Part shown: piece by piece, positions 15,098 through 22,386 of the stretch
How positions within the stretch are numbered: position 1 is the stretch's first letter
How the letters are laid out: every line of letters starts with the position of its first letter
Source of the DNA: CAZSBB01 sp964605235
GTDB lineage: Bacteria; Planctomycetota; Phycisphaerae; Phycisphaerales; Phycisphaeraceae
DNA length: 29,420 bases
Direction: 5' to 3'
Assembly (NCBI GenBank): GCA_964605235.1
Contig: CAZSBB010000056.1
Coordinates: forward strand, 1 to 29,420
The notes under the pieces: model-generated
What the model was told of the DNA's origin: nothing
The model's input: the letters and a program-made list of their open reading frames with translations, nothing else
Database searches by the model: none
Program-made: the position numbers and the translations under genes

Positions 15098-15535
15098 TCA
15101 GGGCACGATCTGGCCGCCGTAGGCTTGCCAGGTGTCCATGCCGCCGCGGAAGTCATAGACGGTTTTGTAGCCGACTTGCAGAAGTTTCTTGGCGGCGGCG
15201 GCGGAGGCGTAGTCGGTCCACCCGCCGGCGTAGACGACGATCTGGTCGGCGTCCATGAGGCGCGGGTCCTGCCAGGCGAGCATCTCGATGGGGATGTTGA
15301 TCGCCTGGGGGATGTGGCCGGCTTCATATTTCGCGGCACTGCGGACATCGACCAGCACGGTGCGTTTCCTGGTCTGCGCCAGCATGTCCAGCAGGGCGGG
15401 GTATTCGATGCGCTCCAGGTCCTTGTCGGTGATCTTGGGCGGGCCAAAGCCGTTGCACGCCGCCAGCGACAGGGCGACGACGCCGAGGATGGCCGCCCGG
15501 CCAAGGGCAGCGGTCAGAGCAAGCGATCGGGCCAT
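15098..15535 (-). CDS. Rhodanese-like lipoprotein lacking the catalytic cysteine
   Basis: The 145-residue protein has a signal peptide ending in the lipobox LSLAAC (Cys27), so it should be a lipoprotein facing the periplasm. A single rhodanese domain follows: VLVDVRSAAKYEAGHIPQAI is the typical CH2A-type segment, then DADQIVVYAGGWTDYAS and the ending VYDFRGGMDTWQAYGG. In active rhodaneses the VxYC loop carries the sulfur-accepting cysteine; here Ala103 takes its place (VVYAGGW). It is therefore probably a non-catalytic binding or scaffold version. ATG 15535 has GGAG 8 bases upstream; a GTG three codons earlier is only 2 bases from the same site. It converges on the GntR-LacI gene, 32 bp away. 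Confidence 0.88.
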   Translation of the reverse strand: MARSLALTAALGRAAILGVVALSLAACNGFGPPKITDKDLERIEYPALLDMLAQTRKRTVLVDVRSAAKYEAGHIPQAINIPIEMLAWQDPRLMDADQIVVYAGGWTDYASAAAAKKLLQVGYKTVYDFRGGMDTWQAYGGQIVP

Positions 15536-15685
15536 GTGCACCACTCCAAAAAATGAGGTCAGGAGAGTCAGGAAATCGGGGCGTCATGTTAGCAGTTCGG
15601 GTTTGGTTAAGGTGGAAATTGCAGTGGTCGATGAAAAGGACAGCCACCGCAGGACGAGGTGAAGGGGGGTTCGCAGGAGCGAACC

Positions 15686-15949
15686 ATGTCGGAAACCCGG
15701 CGGCGAACGGAACCGGTGAGCCAGTCTCAGCGCGCCAGCTTGTTGCAGACCACCAGCCCAGAGGTGGTGGACGCGGCGTTGTTGAGCGCGCTGCGCGGTT
15801 TGCCGATGTTCCAGCGTTGGCGCAATGAGCCGCTGGCCCCCGAGTTGCTCGCGGTGCTGTCCCGACTGTCCGAACAGCAGCTCATGACGCTGACTGCTGC
15901 CGCCCTGCGGCAATTGCTGGTCGCCGACGCCCGGGTTCCAGCGGCTTGA
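15686..15949 (+). CDS. Small hypothetical protein (87 aa)
   Basis: I do not recognise this product. It is 87 residues long, begins with a basic, polar segment (MSETRRRTEPVSQSQRASLL) and continues with probable helices (PEVVDAALLSALRGLPMFQR, LAPELLAVLSRLSEQQLMTL). There is no TM helix, no cysteine and no signal peptide. The ATG at 15686 has AGGAG six bases upstream, which is the main reason for believing it. It lies alone between the rhodanese gene (divergent) and the DUF4198-kelch gene, separated from the latter by a 366-bp region with its own promoter. Confidence 0.5.
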   Translation: MSETRRRTEPVSQSQRASLLQTTSPEVVDAALLSALRGLPMFQRWRNEPLAPELLAVLSRLSEQQLMTLTAAALRQLLVADARVPAA

Positions 15950-16109
15950 AACGGTTTGGGGATGCGGTCGATGGCGTCGCGCAGAAGCTGGGATGACCAC
16001 GAGTGGGCATGCTGGTTCCAGGCAGGTGTGACCACCGCAGGCGCCTGGCGAGGTTGACGTGAAACCATGCCGTCGTAAGCATCCTTAAAACAAGCCTGTT
16101 ATATACATT

Positions 16110-16124
16110 TGCAAATCAATCTCA
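16110..16124. promoter_or_regulatory. Fur-like box (TGCAAATCAATCTCA)
   Basis: This 15-mer matches the 7-1-7 Fur consensus TGATAATnATTATCA at 10 of 14 positions. It sits 8 bases upstream of the -35 of the predicted promoter at 16133-16161, inside an AT-rich patch of an otherwise GC-rich region. Other Fur-family members (Zur, Nur) or an unrelated regulator could also use it. The assignment is inference by consensus matching. Confidence 0.4.
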
Positions 16125-16132
16125 TTTACGAC

Positions 16133-16161
16133 TTGACACCGGCGGCACATGTCCGTAGATT
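16133..16161 (+). promoter_or_regulatory. Predicted sigma-70 promoter (TTGACA-17-TAGATT) of the DUF4198-kelch-YHS gene
   Basis: TTGACA at 16133-16138 is a perfect -35. The spacer is exactly 17 bases and TAGATT at 16156-16161 is a fair -10. Transcription would start near 16168, leaving a leader of about 148 bases before the ATG at 16316. Confidence 0.65.
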
Positions 16162-16202
16162 GTTGCGACTGAATCTCATCGTCTGTTGCCTTTCGCTGCC
16201 GT

Positions 16203-16277
16203 CCCACAGCAACCAGGTAACGCGCTTGGCCGCCACTCCCGCCTCGGCGTGGCATCAACGCTGTGTGGGCTTTTATT
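16203..16277 (+). ncRNA. Structured 5' leader with terminator-like hairpin and T-run
   Basis: In the predicted leader CCCACAGC (16203-16210) pairs with GCTGTGTGGG (16260-16269, with a two-base bulge), and inside it GCCAC (16232-16236) pairs with GTGGC (16249-16253). The outer stem is followed at once by CTTTTATT (16270-16277). This looks like an intrinsic terminator or attenuator placed 39 bases before the start codon. I cannot assign it to a known riboswitch class. Confidence 0.4.
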
Positions 16278-16291
16278 GAGAATGAGTTTTA
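16277..16291. promoter_or_regulatory. Second Fur-like box (TGAGAATGAGTTTTA)
   Basis: It matches the Fur consensus TGATAATnATTATCA at 10 of 14 positions and carries the core TGAGAATGA familiar from Fur boxes. It lies directly after the leader hairpin and 24 bases before the start codon, downstream of the predicted promoter, so it might act on a second, closer promoter or as a roadblock. Confidence 0.35.
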
Positions 16292-16315
16292 ATCCTTTTT
16301 ACGGAGTTGTGTCTC

Positions 16316-18592
16316 ATGATTCGTGACATGGGTCGGCTTGTGACTTGGACTCACCGCCTCGCCTTGCTGGCGTTATTGACGCTGTGCTCGGCCGCCCGGG
16401 CGCACTTTGTGTTTATCGTCCCCCAGTCGGATGCCGCCACCGCGCAGGTGGTGCTCAGCGAAGAGCTGGCGCCCGATGAGCAGATCGACATCAAGATCAT
16501 CCCGGGGTTCACGCTGACCTGCTACGCCGGCTCGGGTGAAAAGCTCGACGTGCCGGTGAAGCCGGGCGATGCGCATTCGCTGGTCGCGGTGCTGCCGGGC
16601 AGTGGGCAGCGCGTGGTGCGCGGCTCGGTGGAATTCGGGGTTCGCCAGCATGGCGACAAGCCCGCCTACCTCGTGAGCTATCACCCCAAGGTGGTGCTGG
16701 GCAATCCGTTTCAGGCGGACGTGCAGCAACTGGATCCGCAGACCGCTGCCGAGATCATTGCGGTGGGCGCCCCCGGCAGCTTTCGCTTTCAGGTGCTGGC
16801 GGGTGGTAAGCCGGTGTCGGGTGTGGAGCTGAACATCCTGTTGCCCGATGGCACGCGCAGCAAGCCGACCACCGATGCCGCCGGCTGCTCGCCGGTGCAG
16901 ACGCAGACGGGTCGCTACGGCGTGTGGGGTCGGTACGTGGACGCCACCGCCGGCGAGCGCGATGGCAAGGCGTTTGCCGAAGCCCGGCATTACCCGACGC
17001 TGGTGATCGATGTCGCCGGCGCCGCTGCTCAGGCCGGCCCGCCGCCGCTGCCGCGCATGCCGCAGGCGGTGTCGAGCTTCGGCGCCGTGGAAGCGGATGG
17101 TTACGTGTACATCTACGGCGGTCACGCGGTGCGCACGCACAGCTACTCGACCGACGCCGTGTCGTGGCAATTCCATCGCCTGTCGCTCACCAGTGCGGAC
17201 GCGCAGTGGGAAGCGCTGCCCGGCGGCCCGGCGGTGCAGGGGATGAACCTCGCCAGCCATGATGGGCGCGTCTACCGCGTGGGCGGCATGCAGCCGCGCA
17301 ATCAGCCAGGCGCGAAGGTGAACAATCACTCGATCGCCGACGCCGCCTGCTACGACCCGCAGGTGGGCATGTGGCTGCCGCTGCCGACGCTCCCGGCCCC
17401 GCGTTCCTCGCATGACGTGGCGTTCATCGGCAACACGCTGTACGTCGTGGGCGGCTGGGCGCAGAAGGGCGGCAACACCGGCAACGACTGGCATGACCAC
17501 ATGCTCACGCTGGACCTGACCAGCGCCGACCGCACCTGGCGCAAAGTCGATCAGCCCTTCATCCGGCGTGCGCTGATCGTCGCGGTGCATGCCGGCAAGC
17601 TGTATGTGCTCGGCGGCCTGACCGAAGACAGCGAGATCAGCCGCGAGGTCAACATCTACGATCCCGCTGCCGGCTCGTGGAGCACCGGCCCGCAGCTTCC
17701 CGGTGAAGGTCACAACGGCTTCTCTCCTGCCGCGTGCGACATGGATGGCCAGCTTTACGTGAGTCTGGCGGATGGTTCGCTGCATCGGCTCGACGATCAG
17801 GCTGGCGCTTGGAAGCAGGTCGCCAGCACCACCCCGCGCATCGTGCATCGCATGGTGGCGTTCGACAATCAGCTCGTCATCCTCGGCGGCGCTGACCGCA
17901 AGCAGAATCACGACCTGGTGGAAACGGTGCGGTTCGAGGGCGAACTGGCGCTGGTGAATCCTCAGCCGCAGGTGGATGAGGACGCCGCCGACATCAAGCG
18001 CATCTCACCGCCGACCACCACCACCACCAGCGCGCCCGGGACTGAGCCAGCCCCCAAGGTGGAGCCGACCCACGCGGCCCCGGTCGCCACGGAAGCTCCC
18101 CAGGCGGTTGCCGTCGAATCCAGCGCGCCGCCGACGCCCGTCGTTGCCGCGCAGCCCATCGCCTTCGTGCCGACCAAGCTGCCTGCCGTCGGCGCTGCGC
18201 AAACGCACTGCCCGATCATGACCGACACGGAGCTGGGCAAGGATGATCCCGAAATCGAATACCACGGCGTGAAGGTTCGCGTCTGCTGCGACGCCTGCCT
18301 GCAGAAGTTTGAAGCCGACCCGGATGCGTATGTGCAGTCGCCATTGCTGCCGCAGCTCAAGGGTATGGAACTGCCCAGGCGTCAGCTCGCGCAGGTGTAC
18401 TGCCCGGTGTATCCGCAGCGCGTGGTGTCCGCCCAGGACCCCTTCGTGATGTACCAGGGCCAGAAGATTTACCTGTTCAATCGCACCGCGGTCAAGCGCT
18501 GGAACGCCGACCCGGAGCGTTACGCCAACCCGCAGATTCTTCCCCAGTTGGCGAACCTGCCCGAGCAGACCGCCGCCAGCACCCAGCGGTGA
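16316..18592 (+). CDS. Exported DUF4198-kelch-YHS/TRASH-like multidomain protein, probable metal-handling protein
   Basis: The 758-residue protein has a signal peptide (RLALLALLTLCSAARA|HF). Residues ~25-235 match the DUF4198 (NikK-like) pattern: AHFVFIVPQSD, VVLSEELAPDE, YLVSYHPKVVLGNP and GRYGVWGRYVDATAGERDGK. Residues ~250-540 are about five or six kelch repeats, with GYVYIYGG, GRVYRVGG, NTLYVVGGW, GKLYVLGG and NQLVILGG. A Pro/Thr/Ala-rich linker (~541-625) leads to a YHS/TRASH-like metal module. CPIMTDTEL and CCDACLQKFEADPDAY carry the cysteines, and a second copy (YCPVYPQRVV ... NRTAVKRWNADPERYANP) has lost most of them. DUF4198 proteins accompany nickel, cobalt or other metal uptake; YHS/TRASH motifs bind metals. 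The role in the periplasm is inferred as metal binding. ATG 16316 has GGAG 9 bases upstream. Fur-like boxes suggest metal control. Confidence 0.85.
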   Translation: MIRDMGRLVTWTHRLALLALLTLCSAARAHFVFIVPQSDAATAQVVLSEELAPDEQIDIKIIPGFTLTCYAGSGEKLDVPVKPGDAHSLVAVLPGSGQRVVRGSVEFGVRQHGDKPAYLVSYHPKVVLGNPFQADVQQLDPQTAAEIIAVGAPGSFRFQVLAGGKPVSGVELNILLPDGTRSKPTTDAAGCSPVQTQTGRYGVWGRYVDATAGERDGKAFAEARHYPTLVIDVAGAAAQAGPPPLPRMPQAVSSFGAVEADGYVYIYGGHAVRTHSYSTDAVSWQFHRLSLTSADAQWEALPGGPAVQGMNLASHDGRVYRVGGMQPRNQPGAKVNNHSIADAACYDPQVGMWLPLPTLPAPRSSHDVAFIGNTLYVVGGWAQKGGNTGNDWHDHMLTLDLTSADRTWRKVDQPFIRRALIVAVHAGKLYVLGGLTEDSEISREVNIYDPAAGSWSTGPQLPGEGHNGFSPAACDMDGQLYVSLADGSLHRLDDQAGAWKQVASTTPRIVHRMVAFDNQLVILGGADRKQNHDLVETVRFEGELALVNPQPQVDEDAADIKRISPPTTTTTSAPGTEPAPKVEPTHAAPVATEAPQAVAVESSAPPTPVVAAQPIAFVPTKLPAVGAAQTHCPIMTDTELGKDDPEIEYHGVKVRVCCDACLQKFEADPDAYVQSPLLPQLKGMELPRRQLAQVYCPVYPQRVVSAQDPFVMYQGQKIYLFNRTAVKRWNADPERYANPQILPQLANLPEQTAASTQR

Positions 18593-18691
18593 TTCGCGTG
18601 CTTGTTTCGCTTTGATTGCAGGTCGCGTCGTCCGACGACGGCGTGACTCAGGTTGGATTTTTACCTCTGTTTTGTCTGCAGGAGTATGCCC

Positions 18692-19588
18692 ATGTTTCCC
18701 GCCCCCGTTGTCTCTTCGCGTCGTCCCCGCCAGCCGCGCGGCTTTACGCTTATCGAACTGCTGGTGGTCATCAGCATCATCGCCATGCTGATCTCGATCC
18801 TGCTGCCCGCCCTTGCCGCGGCCCGCACCCAGGCGCTGATGATCCGTGAAATGTCCGCCGGCAAGCAGGTCGCCCTCGCCCAGGCGCTGTACGCCGACGC
18901 CAATGACGAGCACTGGATTGAAGCCATCGTGCCGCATGCCGCGGTCACCCAGACCTACTACGGCTTCGACGGCGTGGCGGCTCCGACCGACCTGGCGGTG
19001 CGCTATCCCTACCGTCTGGCGAGCATGATCGACTACCGCTTCCGCGGCGTGCTCTACGTCAACGAAGGCGAAAAGCAGATGGTCGGCAACCCCGCCTTCA
19101 CCGCCTACGGGCCCGGCTGGGAGTACTACCTCAGCACTCTCTATCCCAGCTTCGGACTCAACGGCGAATTCGTCGGCGGCGTCTATCGCAACAGCACCAA
19201 TGCTGCCGACGCCTGGCCTGACGAACTGGTCACCCGGCCGCGCCTGGACGCCAAAGGCCCCTCGGGTCTGCTCGCCTTTGCTTCCGCGCGCTACTACGGC
19301 AGCGTGGGCGGCAGTGAAACCCCCGGCTACGTCGCTGTCTTCGCACCGCACAACATGAACACCTCCGGCGGCACTTCCACCTTCACCGACTGGATCGCCG
19401 GCGACTTCGACCGCTTCGGCTACGCCTACACCAGCACCGGCGCCATCGACCCGCGCTACAACGGCTCGACCATCTCCGGCTTCGTCGATGGTCACGCCGA
19501 AGCCCTGAGCTATGAAGCCCTGCGCGACATGCGCCTCTGGTCCGACCAGGCCCGTCGCGCTGGCGATGCGGATTACGACCCCAACTGA
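18692..19588 (+). CDS. Prepilin-type N-terminal cleavage/methylation protein (second)
   Basis: The 298-residue protein has a basic 17-residue leader (SSRRPRQPRG), then FTLIELLVVISIIAMLISIL with cleavage after Gly17 and the conserved Glu22 at mature position 5. The exported part carries many Tyr, Gly and Asn residues and ends near GFVDGHAEALSYEALRDM, an FxDGH motif of the H-X-DG family. Start ATG 18692 is 7 bases after GGAG; an ATG at 18686 is only 1 base from it. It begins 99 bp after the DUF4198-kelch gene on the same strand and could belong to the same transcript. It differs clearly in sequence from the prepilin at 12885 beyond the N-terminal helix. It is probably a pseudopilin-like surface or secretion protein; its role is not known. 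Confidence 0.9.
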   Translation: MFPAPVVSSRRPRQPRGFTLIELLVVISIIAMLISILLPALAAARTQALMIREMSAGKQVALAQALYADANDEHWIEAIVPHAAVTQTYYGFDGVAAPTDLAVRYPYRLASMIDYRFRGVLYVNEGEKQMVGNPAFTAYGPGWEYYLSTLYPSFGLNGEFVGGVYRNSTNAADAWPDELVTRPRLDAKGPSGLLAFASARYYGSVGGSETPGYVAVFAPHNMNTSGGTSTFTDWIAGDFDRFGYAYTSTGAIDPRYNGSTISGFVDGHAEALSYEALRDMRLWSDQARRAGDADYDPN

Positions 19589-19603
19589 TCCTTACCTTGC
19601 CGC

Positions 19604-19686
19604 GCTCCGGGAGCGGCCGCGCCGAGTTCCCCGGCCGGTTGCGCTACCCCCTGGCCGTTCCCCCCGCTCCCGGAGCCGCCTTTTTT
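19604..19686 (+). terminator. Strong stem-loop with T-run between prepilin gene and downstream gene
   Basis: GCTCCGGGAGCGG (19604-19616) pairs exactly with CCGCTCCCGGAGC (19664-19676), 13 bp, around a 47-base loop that itself contains GGCC self-complementarity. CGCC and TTTTTT (19681-19686) follow. It looks like an intrinsic terminator for the prepilin gene, but the next gene starts only 15 bases after the T-run, leaving no room for a promoter, so partial read-through is likely. Confidence 0.75.
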
Positions 19687-19701
19687 GAATGGAAATAGCC
19701 C

Positions 19702-20253
19702 ATGGCTTCCTCATCCAACTCGACCATCGGCGTCCGCGCCTGGCTGCACCGTTACCCCGCCGCCACCGCCGCCGCCAGCCTTGTCCTGCTGCTGGGTTGT
19801 CTGCTGGGACTGACCCAGAGCCTGCGCGGCCCCAACCGCCAACGCCGCGAAACCTACTACTTCGACCTGAGCACCGGCGAACTCTTCGCTGCCGCCGGCG
19901 GACAGATCACCCCCGTGGTCAATCCCCACGGCGACTCCGCGGAACCCACCGGCGTGCTGGCGCATGTCTTCGCCTGCGGCAGTTGCGCCGACGAAAGCGC
20001 CCGCTACATCGGCTGGCTTTCCAAGCACAATGAAACCCGTCTGCAGCAACTGCGCGAGAAGCATGGCGGCGAACTCACCCCCGAAGCCCTGACCCTGCTC
20101 GACCTGAGCAGCGATGGCATTCTCATTCGCGCTGCCCAGGGCAATGACCAATGGGTGACGCCCAGCTCCCCCGCCGGCCGCCAGCTCGTTGCCGCCGCCC
20201 AGCAACAGCAGCGCTGCGGGGGCGGGCAATCGCCGCAGCCTTGTGTGCCGTGA
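19702..20253 (+). CDS. Membrane-anchored hypothetical protein with CGSC motif, paired with prepilin gene
   Basis: The 183-residue protein has one transmembrane helix (about residues 20-40, AATAAASLVLLLGCLLGLT) and an exported domain opening with ETYYFDLSTGELFAAAGGQI. This 'YYFDL-TGELF' start is one I associate with a planctomycete family of unknown function that sits beside prepilin-like genes. The domain has a C-x-x-C pair, Cys92 and Cys95 (VFACGSCAD), which could bind metal or form a disulfide, and ends in a Gln-rich tail with two further cysteines. A weak GGAAA site precedes the ATG. Position directly after the prepilin gene suggests a joint function, with expression set by read-through of the stem-loop at 19604. 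Confidence 0.75.
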   Translation: MASSSNSTIGVRAWLHRYPAATAAASLVLLLGCLLGLTQSLRGPNRQRRETYYFDLSTGELFAAAGGQITPVVNPHGDSAEPTGVLAHVFACGSCADESARYIGWLSKHNETRLQQLREKHGGELTPEALTLLDLSSDGILIRAAQGNDQWVTPSSPAGRQLVAAAQQQQRCGGGQSPQPCVP

Positions 20254-20351
20254 CGCCGTGCGTGCAGCCATGCCTTCGCGCCTGGTCCTGGGCAATGTCA
20301 GGCAAGCGTGGGATGGCGTTGAACAGCATGAACGCATGCCCCGCTTTTTTA

Positions 20352-20439
20352 ACGAGCCCCGCGCGTGAGCAAGGGGTAGCGGCGTAGACGCAAAGGTGAG
20401 TGGAGCCAAGGCAACCCCTCCCTCACGGTCGGGGCTCGT
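20352..20439. repeat. ACGAGCC/GGCTCGT palindromic repeat, complete copy
   Basis: The left arm 20352-20377 (ACGAGCCCCGCGCGTGAGCA...) and right arm 20414-20439 (...CACGGTCGGGGCTCGT) are nearly the same as in the copy at 4878-4966. The centre between the arms differs more than the arms do. It lies in the 431-bp noncoding interval between the CGSC-protein gene and the MgtE gene. I see no gene in that interval apart from this element. Confidence 0.85.
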
Positions 20440-20684
20440 TCCGCAGGGAGAAGTCGCGGAGGTTTGGGGAGCAGAACGACATGAGCCGCGGCGTGCGGTT
20501 GCTGGGGATGGAACGCTCGGGACAGCGGGCCAGCCACTGCACCGGCGCCGCGGCTTTTTTTCCGGTTTATGCCCGGTTTTGCCCCGGTCGCTGCGGTACA
20601 ATCCCACCCTCAAACTGAGAACGCAATAGCACAAGCAAGCGGTTGGTGAAGGTGTTCGCCGCGCCCGCCGCTGGGAGTTGGACC

Positions 20685-21917
20685 ATGACTGTCGCCGCTG
20701 CGACCCCCCCGCCGACTGCTGACGGAGATCTTGCCCAACTGGCGATTCGGCTCGAGCACATGGGCATCCAGGATGCCGCCGACCAGCTGCGCAAGCAGCC
20801 GGTGGAACGCCAGGCCGCCTTGCTCACGCGGGTCAATGTGTCGCTGGCGGAGCGCCTGCTCGAACGCATGAATGACGTCCAGCGTCAGGGAATTTTCGCC
20901 CTGGCGCCCGTGCGGGTGGCGGATCAGTGGCGCACCAATCTGACCTACGCCAACGGCACCGTCGGCCGACTGATGGAGCCGCCCATCGCCACCTTTTTGC
21001 CCAGCACCACCGTGCGCGACACCATTGATCGCCTGCGCGAACTGGTCAAGCAGGCGTTCATCACCTACGCCTATGTCGTCGATGAACAGGGCAAACTGCA
21101 GGGCGTGATCGTCATGCGCGAGCTGCTCTTTGCCAACCCTGACGCCACGCTGGCGGACATCGCCCTGCGCAACCCGTTTTATCTGGCGCCGCAGATGGAC
21201 CAGATGGACGCCATGCGCGCGGTGCTCGACAAGCATTACCCGGTCTATCCCGTGTGCGACGGCGACGGCAAACTGGTGGGCCTGATCCGCGGCTCGATGA
21301 TGTTCGAACGCCAGGCGATCGAGCTCACCGCTCAGGCCGGCGCCATGGTCGGTGTCGAAAAGGAAGAACGCCTGACCACGCCGTGGCCCCGCAGCCTCAA
21401 GTTCCGCCATCCCTGGCTGCAACTGAACCTGCTGACCGCCTTCGTCGCCGCCGCGGTGGTGGGCTTCTTTGAACCCATCATCGGCAAGGTCGTGGTGCTG
21501 GCGGTCTTCCTGCCCGTGCTCGCGGGTCAATCCGGCAACACCGGCTGTCAGTCGCTGGCGGTCACCCTGCGCGGCATGACGCTGGGCGAACTCGAAGCCG
21601 GCGGCGAACGCAAAGTCGTCATCAAGGAAGCCATCCTCGGCCTGTGCAACGGCGCGCTGGTGGGCTTGACCGCCGGCCTGGGCATGTACGTCTACGCCCT
21701 GCTGCAACACCGCGACGACGCGCTGACGCTCGCCTTCGTCGTGCTCATCGCCATGACCGGCGCCTGCGTGATCAGCGGCATCGCGGGCGTGATCGTCCCC
21801 TCCACCCTTCGCCGGCTGGGCGCCGACCCCGCCACGGCTTCGAGCATCTTCCTCACCACCGCCACCGACGTCGCCAGCATGGGCATGTTCCTGGGCCTGG
21901 CGACGATCATGCTGTAA
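20685..21917 (+). CDS. mgtE: MgtE-type magnesium transporter with shortened N-domain
   Basis: MgtE proteins are dimeric Mg2+ channels of the inner membrane. This 410-residue version has a short MgtE N-domain (~15-95), two CBS domains (~96-160 and ~161-215; LMEPPIATFLPSTTVRDTI, YAYVVDEQGKLQGVIVMREL and YPVYPVCDGDGKLVGLIRGS) and a C-terminal five-helix pore region (~245-410). The pore signature PVLAGQSGNTGCQS and the conserved Asp395 in TTATDVASMG, which corresponds to the Mg2+-binding pore residue, are present. Typical MgtE is about 450 residues; the missing length is in the N-domain. ATG 20685 follows GGGAG by 7 bases. No M-box riboswitch or neighbouring ion gene is evident. Confidence 0.93.
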   Translation: MTVAAATPPPTADGDLAQLAIRLEHMGIQDAADQLRKQPVERQAALLTRVNVSLAERLLERMNDVQRQGIFALAPVRVADQWRTNLTYANGTVGRLMEPPIATFLPSTTVRDTIDRLRELVKQAFITYAYVVDEQGKLQGVIVMRELLFANPDATLADIALRNPFYLAPQMDQMDAMRAVLDKHYPVYPVCDGDGKLVGLIRGSMMFERQAIELTAQAGAMVGVEKEERLTTPWPRSLKFRHPWLQLNLLTAFVAAAVVGFFEPIIGKVVVLAVFLPVLAGQSGNTGCQSLAVTLRGMTLGELEAGGERKVVIKEAILGLCNGALVGLTAGLGMYVYALLQHRDDALTLAFVVLIAMTGACVISGIAGVIVPSTLRRLGADPATASSIFLTTATDVASMGMFLGLATIML

Positions 21918-21955
21918 ACGCAGCAACGACACCGCCCGCCGTGGGTCCTAGCTTG

Positions 21956-22067
21956 ACGAGCCGGAAGCGTCAGCGCCGGGTTGGGCGCGGGTTGCCGGGG
22001 GTTCGGGAGTTCACCCCAAACGCTCGGTGGTCGGCGGCGTAGCCCGTCGCTTACGCTTCCGGCTCGT
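21956..22067. repeat. ACGAGCC/GGCTCGT palindromic repeat, second subtype
   Basis: Arms 21956-21980 and 22043-22067 are inverted copies with 23 of 25 matches; they begin ACGAGCCGGAAGCGT and end ACGCTTCCGGCTCGT. The outer seven bases equal those of the copies at 4878, 20352 and 25470 but the inner arm differs (CGGAAGCG instead of CCGCGCG), so this is a sister subfamily. The fragment at 36-54 has this subtype's end. Confidence 0.85.
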
Positions 22068-22182
22068 TAATGCAATGAGCTTGCCTGCGCCAAACTTGAC
22101 CGGCCCGGCGACCGGATGTCACCTCAAGCACGATTCATACTTTCCGAAAATAGCGTAAACATCTTCAGTGCAATGTTTTATA

Positions 22183-22308
22183 TGATGTCACTATCATTGT
22201 CACATGACATCAAAAAAGCGGCGAAAATTGCTTCAAACATAACCTGTAAAACAGCTTAAAAAAATGTCGCCCCGATTTGGAAAACAGGGTATTTTCAGGT
22301 GAGGCGAC
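22183..22308. other. AT-rich noncoding patch with two inverted repeats
   Basis: In the 592-bp gap between mgtE and the TPR gene, bases ~22130-22300 are strikingly A/T-rich. TGATGTCA (22183-22190) is mirrored by TGACATCA (22205-22212) and followed by AAAAAA. TGTCGCC (22265-22271 approx.) is mirrored by GGCGACA ending near 22308. There is no reading frame of note. It could be a small RNA, a promoter region or a relic; I cannot decide. Confidence 0.4.
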
Positions 22309-22386
22309 ACGTCGGCGCAACGCTCTGTCAACGCAGCTTGGTGACAGGTGCGCGAAACGCATGAATCTGAACTGCACCTGCTGATC

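Noticed and set aside
15601..15625. Possible sigma-54 promoter (TTGGTTAAGGTGGAAATTGCA)
   Set aside because: Spacing between GG and GC does not fit GG-N10-GC, and the position relative to genes is not convincing.
16168..16280. Possible cobalamin riboswitch in the leader of the DUF4198-kelch gene
   Set aside because: GCTGCCGTCCCACAGCAAC resembles part of the cobalamin core, but the conserved AGGGAA segment and the B12 box are not present and the leader is too short for the full aptamer.
18626..18640. Hairpin CGTCGT-CCG-ACGACG after the DUF4198-kelch gene
   Set aside because: Short with a tiny loop and not followed directly by a T-run; cannot be called a terminator with confidence.
20481..20627. 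Small ORF starting ATGAGCCGC after GGGGAG between the repeat and mgtE
   Set aside because: Runs through a poly-T and GC-rich hairpin-like stretch; composition is not gene-like and there is no homology I recognise.
20440..20684. M-box (ykoK) Mg2+ riboswitch upstream of mgtE
   Set aside because: No GUUAGGUGAGGCUCCU-like conserved core was found in this interval.
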